A DNA stretch of 52,230 nucleotides, taken from positions 1 to 52,230 of the forward strand of contig JAZQVC010000035.1 in NCBI GenBank assembly GCA_045631645.1. The letters are read 5' to 3'. Below, piece after piece: positions 43,499 through 52,197 of the stretch. This stretch comes from SIG459 sp045631645. Its GTDB lineage: Bacteria > Bacillota > Clostridia > Oscillospirales > Oscillospiraceae. Position 1 is the stretch's first letter. Every line of letters starts with the position of its first letter. Under the pieces are notes generated by a model. That model was given only the letters and a program-made list of their open reading frames with translations. It was not told the origin of the DNA and did no database searches. The position numbers were made by a program, and so were the translations under genes.

Positions 43499-44479
43499 AT
43501 GAACGATAAAATCCTCTCTTTCGGAGAAATTATGCTCCGCCTCACTCCCCCTTCCCACGGTCTCATAAGCGAAGCCCGCTCCTTCGATGCCTGCTACGGC
43601 GGCACCGAGTCTAATGTGATGGTCTGTCTTTCCTGCCTTGGCCACAAAACCGAATATATCACTGCTCTCCCTGCAGATGATCTGGGCGACGCCACCGTGA
43701 GACATCTTCGCTCCTACGGCGTTGAGACCAGGCACATTATCCGCTCCGGCGACAGAATGGGACTTTATTTCCTCGAGGAAGGTCAGGGAGATCGCACAAC
43801 CAAGGTTGTCTATATGCGCAAAGGCTCCGAAGCTTCCAAGCTTGATGCAGACGCATTCATGCTTGACGAGATTTTCGAAGGCTGCTCCCTTTTCCATATA
43901 AGCGGAATATCTTTTGCCATTTCCGAGGGTGCAAAAAGGCTCAGCTTCCAGCTTTTGAAGGAAGCAAAGCGCCGTGGCATCCCCGTCAGCTTTGACTTCA
44001 ACTATCGCGGCAAGCTTTGGACTATTGAGGAAGCTGCAGAGGTTTATAAAGAGATAATCAAGTATGTGGACATAGTTTTCTGCGCCGAAAAAGATCTCAC
44101 CACCTTCCTCGGCACAAGCAGAGAGCATTTCCACAGCGAGTTTAATTCTCCCATGCTTATAGTTCGCGAAAGACAGTGGCTTTCTGACAGCAAATGCTCC
44201 GTTTCCCTCTATGCCTATCATAAGACCGAAGATGGCATTAAAAGCTTTTGCATTGAAAACACCGAATTTTCTGCTTACGAAAAAATCGGCTCCGGCGACG
44301 CATTTGCCGCAGGCGTTCTCCATATTCTATCCAAGGATATAGACAACATTGAAGACGCTCTTCGCTGGGGTCTCGGCTGCTTTGTTCTCAAGCACACTCA
44401 GCGCGGAGATGTCCTTACCCAGAGCAAGAGCGCCATCGAAGCCTATATCACCAATTTTTCAAAGGATGTGAGCAGATAA
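43499..44479 (+). CDS. PfkB-family sugar kinase (2-keto-3-deoxygluconate kinase-like)
   Basis: 326 residues from the ATG at 43499 (AAAGGTG upstream), 10 bp after the previous stop. PfkB features: ILSFGEIMLRLTPPSHG, the GG-type CYGGTESNVMVCLSCLG (substrate-binding), VSFDFNYRGKLW and the catalytic IGSGDAFAAGVLHIL with the base aspartate. The sequence resembles KDG kinases (KdgK), which phosphorylate 2-keto-3-deoxygluconate, but fructokinase- or tagatose-type substrates cannot be excluded. Its 3' end is one base from the dehydrogenase gene, so the two are coupled. Confidence 0.88.
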   Translation: MNDKILSFGEIMLRLTPPSHGLISEARSFDACYGGTESNVMVCLSCLGHKTEYITALPADDLGDATVRHLRSYGVETRHIIRSGDRMGLYFLEEGQGDRTTKVVYMRKGSEASKLDADAFMLDEIFEGCSLFHISGISFAISEGAKRLSFQLLKEAKRRGIPVSFDFNYRGKLWTIEEAAEVYKEIIKYVDIVFCAEKDLTTFLGTSREHFHSEFNSPMLIVRERQWLSDSKCSVSLYAYHKTEDGIKSFCIENTEFSAYEKIGSGDAFAAGVLHILSKDIDNIEDALRWGLGCFVLKHTQRGDVLTQSKSAIEAYITNFSKDVSR

Positions 44480-44480
44480 C

Positions 44481-45431
44481 ATGAAAGCGAAAATTTGCCT
44501 CAGCGTTTCCAAGCTGGACTCCGCTTTTGAAAAAATGCATGAAGAGCTCAAGAAGTACGCAGACATTGATGTTGTTGGCCTTGATGGTTTTTCCCTTGAA
44601 GGCTATGACATTTTTATCGGCAAGAAGCTGAGCGCCGAAACTCTTGCCACCGCCGACCGCCTCAAAGCCGTTTTTGCATACAAAACAGGCGTTGACGACT
44701 TCCCCCTCTCCGCCATGGATGAAATGGGTATCACTCTCGTCAATTCCCATGTTGACGCCAAATATATTGCCGAATATTCCATCAGCCTGGGCATGAGCCT
44801 TCTCAACCGCATAACCGAAAGCGACAAAAAACTCCGCAAGGGCATTTGGCGCGACAGCAAAAATCCCTATTGGACCAGTATCTTTGATGTTAAAATCGGT
44901 CTCCTGGGTTATGGTCATATTGGCAGGAGCATCAACAAAGTCCTGCGACATAACCACATTGAGACCTACACCATTGACCGCGGCAAGGAATATGACGATA
45001 TCCAGCTTGTTTCCTCTCTTGACGAGCTTTGCGAAAAGACAGACCTTATCGTTATCTCTCTACCCAAAACAGCGGAGACAAACTGTCTTTTCGATGAGCG
45101 CCGCCTTAAGCTTATGGAGGATAAATATATCGTCAATGTGGGCAGAAGCAACTGCATCGATCAGAAAGCTCTTTACGATGCCCTCAGCAGCGGCATTCTT
45201 GCAGGCGCAGCCATCGACACATGGGACTCCAAGCCCAAGGATATGAACGAGCGCCTCATCCCCTATGAATACCCCTTTGAAACTCTTGATAATATTGTTC
45301 TCTCACCCCATCAGGCAATGCAGGTTGAAGACGGACACGTGAGATATGTTTTTGACATTATTCTAAAGGTCATTGCCTATATCACCGATGGAAGTCTCTC
45401 CGATGTAGTTGATCTTAAAAAAGGATATTAA
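44481..45431 (+). CDS. D-isomer-specific 2-hydroxyacid dehydrogenase family protein
   Basis: 316 residues, beginning 1 bp after the kinase stop. NAD-binding motif GLLGYGHIGRSI (~139-150), then the family's VISLPKTAETNCLFDERRL and VNVGRSNCIDQKAL, the acidic AAIDTWDS and the catalytic-histidine motif LSPHQAMQVEDG. The N-terminal half is the usual flavodoxin-like substrate domain. It likely reduces a 2-keto acid with NAD(P)H in the cytosol. Usually a conserved arginine follows in VNxxRG; here it is VNVGRSN, also seen in the family. Together with a KDG-kinase-like enzyme, a keto-acid or sugar-acid pathway is the simplest idea. Substrate unknown. Confidence 0.87.
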   Translation: MKAKICLSVSKLDSAFEKMHEELKKYADIDVVGLDGFSLEGYDIFIGKKLSAETLATADRLKAVFAYKTGVDDFPLSAMDEMGITLVNSHVDAKYIAEYSISLGMSLLNRITESDKKLRKGIWRDSKNPYWTSIFDVKIGLLGYGHIGRSINKVLRHNHIETYTIDRGKEYDDIQLVSSLDELCEKTDLIVISLPKTAETNCLFDERRLKLMEDKYIVNVGRSNCIDQKALYDALSSGILAGAAIDTWDSKPKDMNERLIPYEYPFETLDNIVLSPHQAMQVEDGHVRYVFDIILKVIAYITDGSLSDVVDLKKGY

Positions 45432-45464
45432 AAAAGAACCCTCCTCATGGAGGGTTCTTTTTTA
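45430..45464 (+). terminator. Intrinsic terminator of the PfkB operon
   Basis: Stem AAAAGAACCCTCC/GGAGGGTTCTTTT with TCAT loop (45432-45461), T run after it. It starts at the dehydrogenase stop codon. Confidence 0.93.
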
Positions 45465-45586
45465 ATCAAAAGTAAAGCATGTCCGCGCAAGGCAGTTGTG
45501 CCTCTATCGCCCATCTTCTTTGTATTAAAAGTAATTAAAATATCCATCATATATGTAGCAGAAACTACAGAAAATAAAGTAATTTA

Positions 45587-45615
45587 TTGACGGAAAAAAT
45601 TTTAGCTGATATACT
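45587..45615 (+). promoter_or_regulatory. Strong promoter of glutamine synthetase
   Basis: TTGACG (45587-45592), 17-bp spacer, TATACT (45610-45615), with an extended TGA just before the -10. I see no GlnR-type or other operator palindrome. The rest of 45465-45586 shows nothing I can assign. Confidence 0.8.
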
Positions 45616-45652
45616 GATTTGTGATTTTGAAATACAAAAAAGGAGTGTTATC

Positions 45653-47077
45653 ATGGCAAAAACCGTACAGGAAATCCTTGATTTCATCAAAGAAAACGAC
45701 ATTAAAATGGTGGACTTCAAAATGGTTGATATCAACGGCCAGTTCCGCCATGTCACCATCCCCGCAGTCAGCTTCACCGAGGAACTCATGACCGTTGGCG
45801 TTGGCTTCGACGCCTCCAACTACGGCTACGCTGTTGTTGAAAAGAGCGACATGGTCTTCATCCCCGACCCTGATACCGCCGCCATCGACCCCTTCTGCGA
45901 GATTCCCACCCTCTCCATGACCGGTAACGCCATGATAATTGACTATCCCCAGAACCGTCCTCTGGCTCAGTACCCCAGAAACATTGTTCTGGCAGCTGAG
46001 AAATATATGCGCGAACTGGGCATCGCCGACACCATGTATATCCTCCCCGAGTTTGAGTTCTATCTCTTCGACCGCGTTGGCTGGGATGTCCGTCCCAACT
46101 CTATGGGTATGGAGATCGATGCAAACCAGTCCCACTGGAACACCGCTGTTGAAGGTCTTGGTGTAACTGTTGCAAAGCAGAAGAACTACCACATTGCAAA
46201 GCCCTTTGACACCACTTATGAGTGCCGCAGCGAGATGGTTATGCTTATGGAAGAAGCAGGCATCCCCATCAAGTATCATCACCCCGAAGTTGGTGCATCC
46301 GGTCAGTTCGAAATCGAGCCCATGCTGGGCGTTATGAGCACCATGGCCGATGCCACTATGATGATTAAGTACATCATCCACAACACCGCCCTCAAGTATG
46401 GCAAGAGCGCAACCTTTATGCCCAAGCCCGTTTACGGCGAGGCCGGAAGCGGTATGCACGTTCACATGCTCCTTATGAAGGACGGCGAGCCTGTTTTCTC
46501 CGACGATAACGGCTACTCCCACCTGAGCAAGGAAGCTCATTGGTTCATGGGCGGTCTGCTCAAGCACATCAATGCTCTTTGCGCAATCACCAACCCCTCC
46601 ACCAACTCCTTCAAGCGCCTTGTTCCCGGTTTCGAGGCTCCTGTAACCGTAGGCTATGCAACCAGCAACCGCTCCGCCGTTATCCGCATTCCCGCCTATG
46701 CAAAGGGCCCCAAATCCCGCCGCTTTGAGCTGCGCAACCCCGATGCCACCTGCAACCCCTACTTCTGCTATGCAGCTCTGCTGATGGCAGGTCTTGACGG
46801 TATCAAAAATCAGATTGATCCTCACGCAAACGGCTGGGGTCCCTACGATATGAACCTCTACCACCTCCCCGAGGAGGAGAAGGCAAAGCTTCAGCAGCTG
46901 CCCACCTCCCTTGAGGCCGCACTTGATGCTCTCGAGGCAGATCACGACTTCCTTACCGAAGGCGGCGTATTCCCCGAGGAGCTCATCTCCAACTTCATCA
47001 AGACCAAGCGCGCAGAGTGCCGCGAGATGGCTGCCATCCCCACTCCCGCTGAGTTCGACAGATACTACAATCTGTAA
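45653..47077 (+). CDS. glnA: Type I glutamine synthetase
   Basis: 474 residues from the ATG at 45653, with AAAGGAG 8 nt upstream. Type I features in order: VDFKMVDINGQFRHVTIP, ILPEFEFYLFD (metal-binding ExE), GQFEIEP, the ATP loop TFMPKPVYGEAGSGMHVHM, ITNPSTNSFKRLVPGFEAPV and NRSAVIRIPAYAKGPKSRRF (substrate arginines), RNPDATCNPYFCYAALLMAG. It condenses glutamate and ammonium with ATP in the cytosol. The adenylylation-site tyrosine motif of GSI-beta (KNLYDLPPEE) appears as NLYHLPEEE, so adenylylation is doubtful; feedback control as in other Firmicutes is likelier. Monocistronic between its own promoter and a bidirectional terminator. Codon choice is very C-rich at third positions, a sign of high expression. 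Confidence 0.95.
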   Translation: MAKTVQEILDFIKENDIKMVDFKMVDINGQFRHVTIPAVSFTEELMTVGVGFDASNYGYAVVEKSDMVFIPDPDTAAIDPFCEIPTLSMTGNAMIIDYPQNRPLAQYPRNIVLAAEKYMRELGIADTMYILPEFEFYLFDRVGWDVRPNSMGMEIDANQSHWNTAVEGLGVTVAKQKNYHIAKPFDTTYECRSEMVMLMEEAGIPIKYHHPEVGASGQFEIEPMLGVMSTMADATMMIKYIIHNTALKYGKSATFMPKPVYGEAGSGMHVHMLLMKDGEPVFSDDNGYSHLSKEAHWFMGGLLKHINALCAITNPSTNSFKRLVPGFEAPVTVGYATSNRSAVIRIPAYAKGPKSRRFELRNPDATCNPYFCYAALLMAGLDGIKNQIDPHANGWGPYDMNLYHLPEEEKAKLQQLPTSLEAALDALEADHDFLTEGGVFPEELISNFIKTKRAECREMAAIPTPAEFDRYYNL

Positions 47078-47091
47078 ATCACTTAACAGCC

Positions 47092-47128
47092 AAAAAAGCA
47101 CCGCAATTTTTCATTGCGGTGCTTTTTT
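47092..47128. terminator. Bidirectional terminator between glnA and engB
   Basis: Perfect 16-bp stem AAAAAAGCACCGCAAT/ATTGCGGTGCTTTTTT around TTTTC, usable in both directions by the two convergent units. Confidence 0.94.
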
Positions 47129-47133
47129 ATTAT

Positions 47134-47715
47134 TCAGCAAAATTCCATTATCTTGCTCAAGAGCTCGTCTCTGCCGTTGCCCTTTTCTGCGGAGAAGGGT
47201 ATTACCTTTACGCTTTCATCAAGCTGCAAAGTTTCCCTTATGCGCTGCATATTGGGCTCGATTTCGCTCTTTTTCAGTTTATCAATCTTGTTGGCCACAA
47301 TAACGAGATTGCACTGTGTGGATTTGAACCACTCGGCCATTGTGCAGTCGTCTGCGGTGGGTTTATGGCGGGAGTCCACAATCATTACACCCAAGGTGAT
47401 AAGCTCAGGCTCCTCGAAAAAACGCTCCATAAGTGCACCCCAACGATCACGCTCATCCTTGCTTACCTTTGCATAGCCATAACCGGGGAGATCAACAAAG
47501 TAGGCGGTTTTATCGATGAGGAAATAGTTCACGTGGATGGTCTTGCCGGGCTGAGCGCCAACGCGGGCAAAGTTTTTGCGGTTCAGAAGCTTATTGATAA
47601 CAGAGGACTTACCAACATTACTCTTGCCGGAAAAAACAATGGTGGGGCGACTATCGCGTATGAAGCCTGCAGCAGAGGCCGCGGACTTTATAAATTCCAC
47701 ATTATGCAAATTCAT
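47134..47715 (-). CDS. engB: Ribosome biogenesis GTPase EngB (YsxC/YihA)
   Basis: 193 residues, AGGTGA before the ATG. G1 FSGKSNVGKSSVINKL (~28-43), the EngB-specific ARVGAQPGKTIHVNYF (switch I), G3 VDLPGYGYAKVS, G4 VIVANKIDKL and G5 IPFSAEKG. It binds the 50S precursor and is essential in B. subtilis. Last gene of the clpP-clpX-lon-engB set, 8 bp after lon, an order common in Clostridia and Bacilli. Confidence 0.95.
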   Translation of the reverse strand: MNLHNVEFIKSAASAAGFIRDSRPTIVFSGKSNVGKSSVINKLLNRKNFARVGAQPGKTIHVNYFLIDKTAYFVDLPGYGYAKVSKDERDRWGALMERFFEEPELITLGVMIVDSRHKPTADDCTMAEWFKSTQCNLVIVANKIDKLKKSEIEPNMQRIRETLQLDESVKVIPFSAEKGNGRDELLSKIMEFC

Positions 47716-47723
47716 AATCTCAC

Positions 47724-50150
47724 CTACTGTCTGATGCCGCGGCGGGCAGCATCGCTTTTTTCGGGAATGGGCATAACGGGAGTCTCCTCCCCTGATGCAG
47801 CGTTTTCAGCAACGATTTGGCGGATAAGAACAGTGTCTATTATCTTGTCCACATGGTCGGTGGTGATAAAATTCAAGGAAGCGCGGACGGTTTTATCAAT
47901 ATCCTGCAGATCCTTCTCGTTTTCGGAAGGAATAATGACGGTGTTAATACCTGTGCGAAGAGCGGCCATAGTCTTTTCCTTAAGACCGCCAATAGCCATT
48001 ACTCTGCCACGAAGGCTGATTTCACCGGTCATGGCGATATCTCTGCGTACGGGTGCTCCGGTAAGTGCAGAAATAAGGGCAACTGTAATGGTAATGCCTG
48101 CGGAAGGACCATCCTTGGGAATTGCTCCCTCGGGGAAATGAATGTGAATATCCTTGGTCTTATAGAAATCAGACTCTATACCAAGCTGCTTTGCGCGGGA
48201 GCGAATATAGCTGACAGCAGCCTTAGCGCTCTCCTGCATAACCTGACCGATATTGCCCGTAAGTTCAAGCTTTCCGCTGCCTTCCATAACGCTGACTTCA
48301 ACATCCAGCACCTCTCCGCCAACAGATGTCCAGGCGAGACCGCGGACGAGACCAACCTCATCACGGGGATAAAGCTTATCGGCCTTGAACTTTGCAACGC
48401 CCAGGAAGTTTTCAAGACCGCCGGCCTTGATGCTTACGCTCTTGCGCTGACCTTCCGCAATAATGCGTGCGGTCTTGCGGCAGACGGCTGCAAGACCGCG
48501 CTCCAGAACGCGGACACCTGACTCGCGGGTATAATCAGCAATAATCTCGCGGATAGCATCATCGCTCAGCTTAAGGTTGCGGGCGGTGAGACCGTGCTTT
48601 TTCCTCTGCTTAGGCAGAAGATGGTCTCTTGCAATCTGCAGCTTTTCCTCATCGGTATAGCTGGAAAGCTCGATAACCTCCATTCTGTCCAGAAGGGCTC
48701 TGGGAATGGTGGAAGTTGTATTTGCGGTGGTAATGAAGAAAACTTCGCCCAAATCAACGGGGATTTCAAGGAAGTTATCACGGAAAGATCCATTCTGCTC
48801 TCCGTCAAGGGCTTCAAGCAGCGCTGCGGAGGGGTCTCCCTTATAGTCGCTGCCCAGCTTATCAATCTCATCCAGCACCATGACAGGGTTCATGCTACCT
48901 GCCTGCTGCAGACCGGAAATGAGTCGGCCGGGCATTGCGCCTACATAGGTTTTTCTGTGACCGCGAATCTCGGCCTCATCATGGACGCCGCCAAGAGAAA
49001 TGCGCGCCATTTTTCTGTTTGTGGCTCTTGCAATGCTCATAGCGATGCTGGTTTTACCAACGCCGGGAGGTCCTACAAGGCAGAGCACGCTGCCCTTGAG
49101 ATTGGGGGCAAGCTGACGAACAGCGAGATATTCAATGATGCGGTCTTTGACCTTTTCAAGACCAAAATGATCCTCATCAAGGCATTTTTTTGCCTTTTCA
49201 ATATCGGTGGTGTCCTCGGTGCGGCTATTCCAGGGCATCTCAAGGCAAACATCAAGATATGTGCGAAGCACCGCTCCCTCGCTGCTGCCAAAGGGCTGCT
49301 TGGCAAGGCGGCTGAGTTCCTTAAGAAGCTTGGTTTCCGTTTCCTTGGGAAGAGAAAGGCCAAGAATCTTCTCTTTATATTCCCCCAGCTCATCGCCGGA
49401 ATCCTCAAAGGACTCTCCGCCCAGTTCCCTCTGGATAACCCTCATCTGCTCACGGAGGTAATAATCTCTCTGGGCGCGGTTCATCTCTTCCTTGGTTACT
49501 TCCTCAATGCTCTTTTCAAGGCTGAGGATGTTTATCTCCTTATTGAGAATTCTGCAAAGAATTTCAACACGGCGAAGAGGACGCAGTTCCTCCAGCACTT
49601 CCTGCTTTTCGTTATGCTTGAGGAACACATTCTGAGCAATATAGTCAGCAACATATCCGGGATCATTACTATCCACAACGCTGAGAAAAGTCTCGGGAGG
49701 GACAGTTCCGACAATTTCGGAATATTCATCAAAAAGATTGATGCAGCTGCGCATAAGAGCCTCAACCTTGGGTGTCACTGAAGCAACTTTGGCTTCATGA
49801 ATCTTTTCAACGGTTGCGTTGAAGCAGGGTCTGCTCTCTTCGATGCTCATGACGCGGGCGCGGCATTTGCCCTCAACCATAACCTTGACGATATTGCTTC
49901 CGGGAATTTTCAGCACCTGATGAATGGTGCAAACAGTGCCCACATTATAAAGATCGTTTGCCTTGGGAACGGCAGTTGCAATCTCCTTCTGGGTAACAAG
50001 GAAAATTTCCTGCTCTGCGCCAATGGCCGCATTCAAGGCTGCGACGGAGAATGCGCGCTCCACATCGAAGTTAACCATCATTCCCGGGAAAACACTTATT
50101 CCGCGAAGAGGCAGCAGGGGCATTGTGGAAATATTTTTATTGTAATCCAT
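47724..50150 (-). CDS. lon: ATP-dependent protease LonA
   Basis: 808 residues from the ATG at 50150, with AAGGAGG ideally placed. The open frame extends 38 codons further upstream, but only into the inverted-repeat element. The N-terminal substrate domain starts MPLLPLRGISVFPGMM. The AAA+ module has Walker A GPPGVGKTSIA, Walker B MVLDEIDKL and arginine-finger region IPRALLDRMEVIEL. The C-terminal serine protease has GPSAGITITVAL with the catalytic serine in PKDGPSAG and the lysine in GLKEKTMAAL. It degrades misfolded and short-lived regulatory proteins in the cytosol. It probably shares a transcript with clpX upstream, although 330 bp separate them here. Confidence 0.96.
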   Translation of the reverse strand: MDYNKNISTMPLLPLRGISVFPGMMVNFDVERAFSVAALNAAIGAEQEIFLVTQKEIATAVPKANDLYNVGTVCTIHQVLKIPGSNIVKVMVEGKCRARVMSIEESRPCFNATVEKIHEAKVASVTPKVEALMRSCINLFDEYSEIVGTVPPETFLSVVDSNDPGYVADYIAQNVFLKHNEKQEVLEELRPLRRVEILCRILNKEINILSLEKSIEEVTKEEMNRAQRDYYLREQMRVIQRELGGESFEDSGDELGEYKEKILGLSLPKETETKLLKELSRLAKQPFGSSEGAVLRTYLDVCLEMPWNSRTEDTTDIEKAKKCLDEDHFGLEKVKDRIIEYLAVRQLAPNLKGSVLCLVGPPGVGKTSIAMSIARATNRKMARISLGGVHDEAEIRGHRKTYVGAMPGRLISGLQQAGSMNPVMVLDEIDKLGSDYKGDPSAALLEALDGEQNGSFRDNFLEIPVDLGEVFFITTANTTSTIPRALLDRMEVIELSSYTDEEKLQIARDHLLPKQRKKHGLTARNLKLSDDAIREIIADYTRESGVRVLERGLAAVCRKTARIIAEGQRKSVSIKAGGLENFLGVAKFKADKLYPRDEVGLVRGLAWTSVGGEVLDVEVSVMEGSGKLELTGNIGQVMQESAKAAVSYIRSRAKQLGIESDFYKTKDIHIHFPEGAIPKDGPSAGITITVALISALTGAPVRRDIAMTGEISLRGRVMAIGGLKEKTMAALRTGINTVIIPSENEKDLQDIDKTVRASLNFITTDHVDKIIDTVLIRQIVAENAASGEETPVMPIPEKSDAARRGIRQ

Positions 50151-50170
50151 ATAATCCTCCTTACTGAGGG

Positions 50171-50447
50171 GTAGCCTGACCGATATAATCCGAACACGCT
50201 CCATGAGGCGGATTTTAGCGCCAGACTTCATTTCATTCTTTGGTGGGTTACCACCCACCTGCATAATTCAATTTTGCCTGACACTAAAATCCCCTCTCAG
50301 GGAGTCGTAGATTTTTGAGGTCATATACTAAGACAGTGCAAGGCGGTGGCTTGCAGATGGGCTTTGTGCCCTTCAAAAGCCGACAACGCAGCAATGGCAA
50401 CGGATATGACCTCAAAAACGTGCTCGGACTATATCTGTCAGGCTAAA
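50171..50447. repeat. Nested inverted-repeat element between clpX and lon
   Basis: Terminal arms 50171-50197 and 50421-50447 are inverted copies matching at 24 of 27 positions (core GCCTGACxGATATA). A second inverted pair, TTTTTGAGGTCATAT (~50312) and ATATGACCTCAAAAA (~50401), lies inside. A perfect GGTGGGT-TACC-ACCCACC hairpin sits at 50242-50259, and a further GCCTGACACTAAAAT end-like copy is near 50276. No open frame of substance. It fills most of the 330-bp gap between two genes normally close together, and looks like a MITE or two joined copies of one. A structured RNA is an alternative. Confidence 0.7.
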
Positions 50448-50480
50448 AGGCAGAGCGGGAAGCGCTCCGCCTTAGTAATT

Positions 50481-51737
50481 TCAGTTATTGTTATTTCTGA
50501 TTATTTCAGGCTCAGAGCCGTTTTTTACGCACTCTGCAGTAATGCGCACGGAGCAAATACTCTCATCGGAGGGAACTGCAAACATAACACCTGTCATGAT
50601 ATTTTCCATAACAGAGCGAAGTCCGCGGGCGCCTATTTCCTTTTCGATGGCCTTATCGGCAATTGCACCAAGGGCATCTTCATCGAAAATAAGCTCTACA
50701 TCGTCCATTGCCATCAGAGCCTTATACTGGCGGGTAAGGGCATTTCTGGGCTCGGTGAGAATTCTTACAAGGTCATCTCTGCCCAGAGAGTTAAGAGGTG
50801 TCACAACAGGCAGACGACCGATAAGCTCGGGAATTATACCGAATCGGAGAAGATCCTGCTGCTGGATATGCTGCAGGGTTTCACCCACATTTCTCTCTTT
50901 GCTGCTCTTGATATCAGCGCCAAAGCCCATGCTCTTTTTATCAAGACGCTGTTCGATTATCTTCTCAATTCCATCGAAAGCGCCGCCGCAGATAAACATT
51001 ATGTTGCGAGTATCAACGGCAATAAATTCCTGCTGGGGATGCTTTCTTCCGCCCTGAGGAGGAACATTGGCAACAGTACCTTCAAGAATTTTAAGAAGAG
51101 CCTGCTGAACGCCTTCTCCGGAAACATCGCGGGTGATGGATGTATTCTCGCTCTTGCGGGAGATTTTGTCCATCTCGTCAATGTAGATAATACCACGCTG
51201 GGCGCGCTCAACATCAAAGTCGGCAGCCTGAAGCAGACGCAGAAGGATATTTTCAACGTCCTCGCCCACATAACCTGCCTCAGTGAGAGTTGTAGCATCG
51301 GCTATGGCAAAGGGCACATCCAGCATTTTTGCCATTGTCTGGGCAAAAAGTGTTTTACCGCTTCCGGTGGGGCCAACAAGGAGAATGTTGCTCTTTTGAA
51401 GTTCAACATCGCTATCCTGCTCGCTATGAAGAATGCGCTTATAATGGTTATAAACCGCAACGGAAAGGGCAATTTTTGCCTTATCCTGTCCTATTATATA
51501 CTCGTCGAGGGCAGCTTTTATCTCTGTGGGCTTGGGAAGATCCTCAAGCTTCATATCCATGCTTTCATAGTCAGCATTATAGCTGCTTTCCTCGAAATCG
51601 TAATTTTCGTCAATAATGCCCATGCACAGACGCACACATTCATCGCAGATATAACTGCCGTTTCCTGCAATCATTCGATTGGTCTGATCCTGGGTTCTTC
51701 CGCAGAAGGAGCATCTTATATTGTCATGTCCGGCCAT
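50481..51737 (-). CDS. clpX: ClpX ATPase subunit of the ClpXP protease
   Basis: 418 residues, AAGGAGA before the ATG. N-terminal zinc-binding domain C9-x2-C12 ... C31-x2-C34, then AAA+ with LDEYIIGQDKAK, Walker A LLVGPTGSGKTLFA, the pore loop region AGYVGEDVENIL, Walker B IIYIDEMDKI, the ClpP-binding loop containing GFGADI, and sensor 2 in EIGARGLRSVME. It unfolds tagged proteins (ssrA and others) and feeds them to ClpP. The clpP gene lies 93 bp upstream; lon and engB follow downstream. Confidence 0.97.
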   Translation of the reverse strand: MAGHDNIRCSFCGRTQDQTNRMIAGNGSYICDECVRLCMGIIDENYDFEESSYNADYESMDMKLEDLPKPTEIKAALDEYIIGQDKAKIALSVAVYNHYKRILHSEQDSDVELQKSNILLVGPTGSGKTLFAQTMAKMLDVPFAIADATTLTEAGYVGEDVENILLRLLQAADFDVERAQRGIIYIDEMDKISRKSENTSITRDVSGEGVQQALLKILEGTVANVPPQGGRKHPQQEFIAVDTRNIMFICGGAFDGIEKIIEQRLDKKSMGFGADIKSSKERNVGETLQHIQQQDLLRFGIIPELIGRLPVVTPLNSLGRDDLVRILTEPRNALTRQYKALMAMDDVELIFDEDALGAIADKAIEKEIGARGLRSVMENIMTGVMFAVPSDESICSVRITAECVKNGSEPEIIRNNNN

Positions 51738-51792
51738 TTGCAGTCTCCTTGAGTTTGAAAAATGCCTTTTTTAAAAGTCCTCAAAATATGCA

Positions 51793-51822
51793 TTTGGGGG
51801 GGTATTAAAAATACCCCCCAAA
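51793..51822. other. G/C-run hairpin between clpP and clpX
   Basis: Arms TTTGGGGGGGTATT and AATACCCCCCAAA around AAA. The minus-strand side lacks a T tract, so it may attenuate or stabilise the clpP message rather than stop transcription. It starts 9 bp after the clpP stop. Confidence 0.5.
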
Positions 51823-51830
51823 CACACTAT

Positions 51831-52197
51831 TTATCGTTTGGTGATGACCTTATCGATAAGGCCATATTCAAGAGCCTGCTCAGCGGTCATAAAGTAATCT
51901 CTGTCGGTATCTCTTTCAATTTCCTTTATGTCTTTACCGGTGTTTTCTGCGAGAATTCTGTTAAGGTCAGCTTTGATCTTAATGATTCTGTCTGCATGGA
52001 TCTTGATATCTGTAGCCTGACCCTGGAAACCTCCGAGAGGCTGGTGGATCATGATCTCACTGTTGGGGAGTGCAAATCTTTTACCCTTTGCACCTGAAGA
52101 CAAAAGGAATGCGCCCATGCTTGCAGCCATACCGATACAGGTAGTGGAAACGTCGCATTTAACGAAATTCATGGTATCGTAGATAGCCATTCCTGCG
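51831..52197 (-). CDS. clpP: ClpP protease subunit, N-terminus missing at contig end
   Basis: The C-terminal 121 residues are present, starting AGMAIYDTMNFVK. Catalytic serine in GMAASMGAFLL, histidine in EIMIHQPLGG and aspartate in ERDTDRDYFMTAEQA complete the triad region, followed by YGLIDKVI. About 70 N-terminal residues are lost. Just before AGM the family's conserved NSPGGSVT should appear; instead the reading frame gives WLRSDF because 52198-52230 is adapter-like sequence. It forms the tetradecameric peptidase of ClpXP with the clpX product encoded downstream. Confidence 0.95.

Noticed and set aside
41809..43566. Minus-strand open frames over the Nudix-like gene
   Set aside because: Shadows; the plus-strand frame has promoter, ribosome binding site, membrane helices and operon context.
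45602..47101. A 499-codon minus-strand open frame over glnA
   Set aside because: Shadow of glutamine synthetase, whose motifs, promoter and ribosome binding site are on the plus strand.
50346..51752. A 468-codon plus-strand open frame over clpX
   Set aside because: Antisense to clpX, with no motif of its own.
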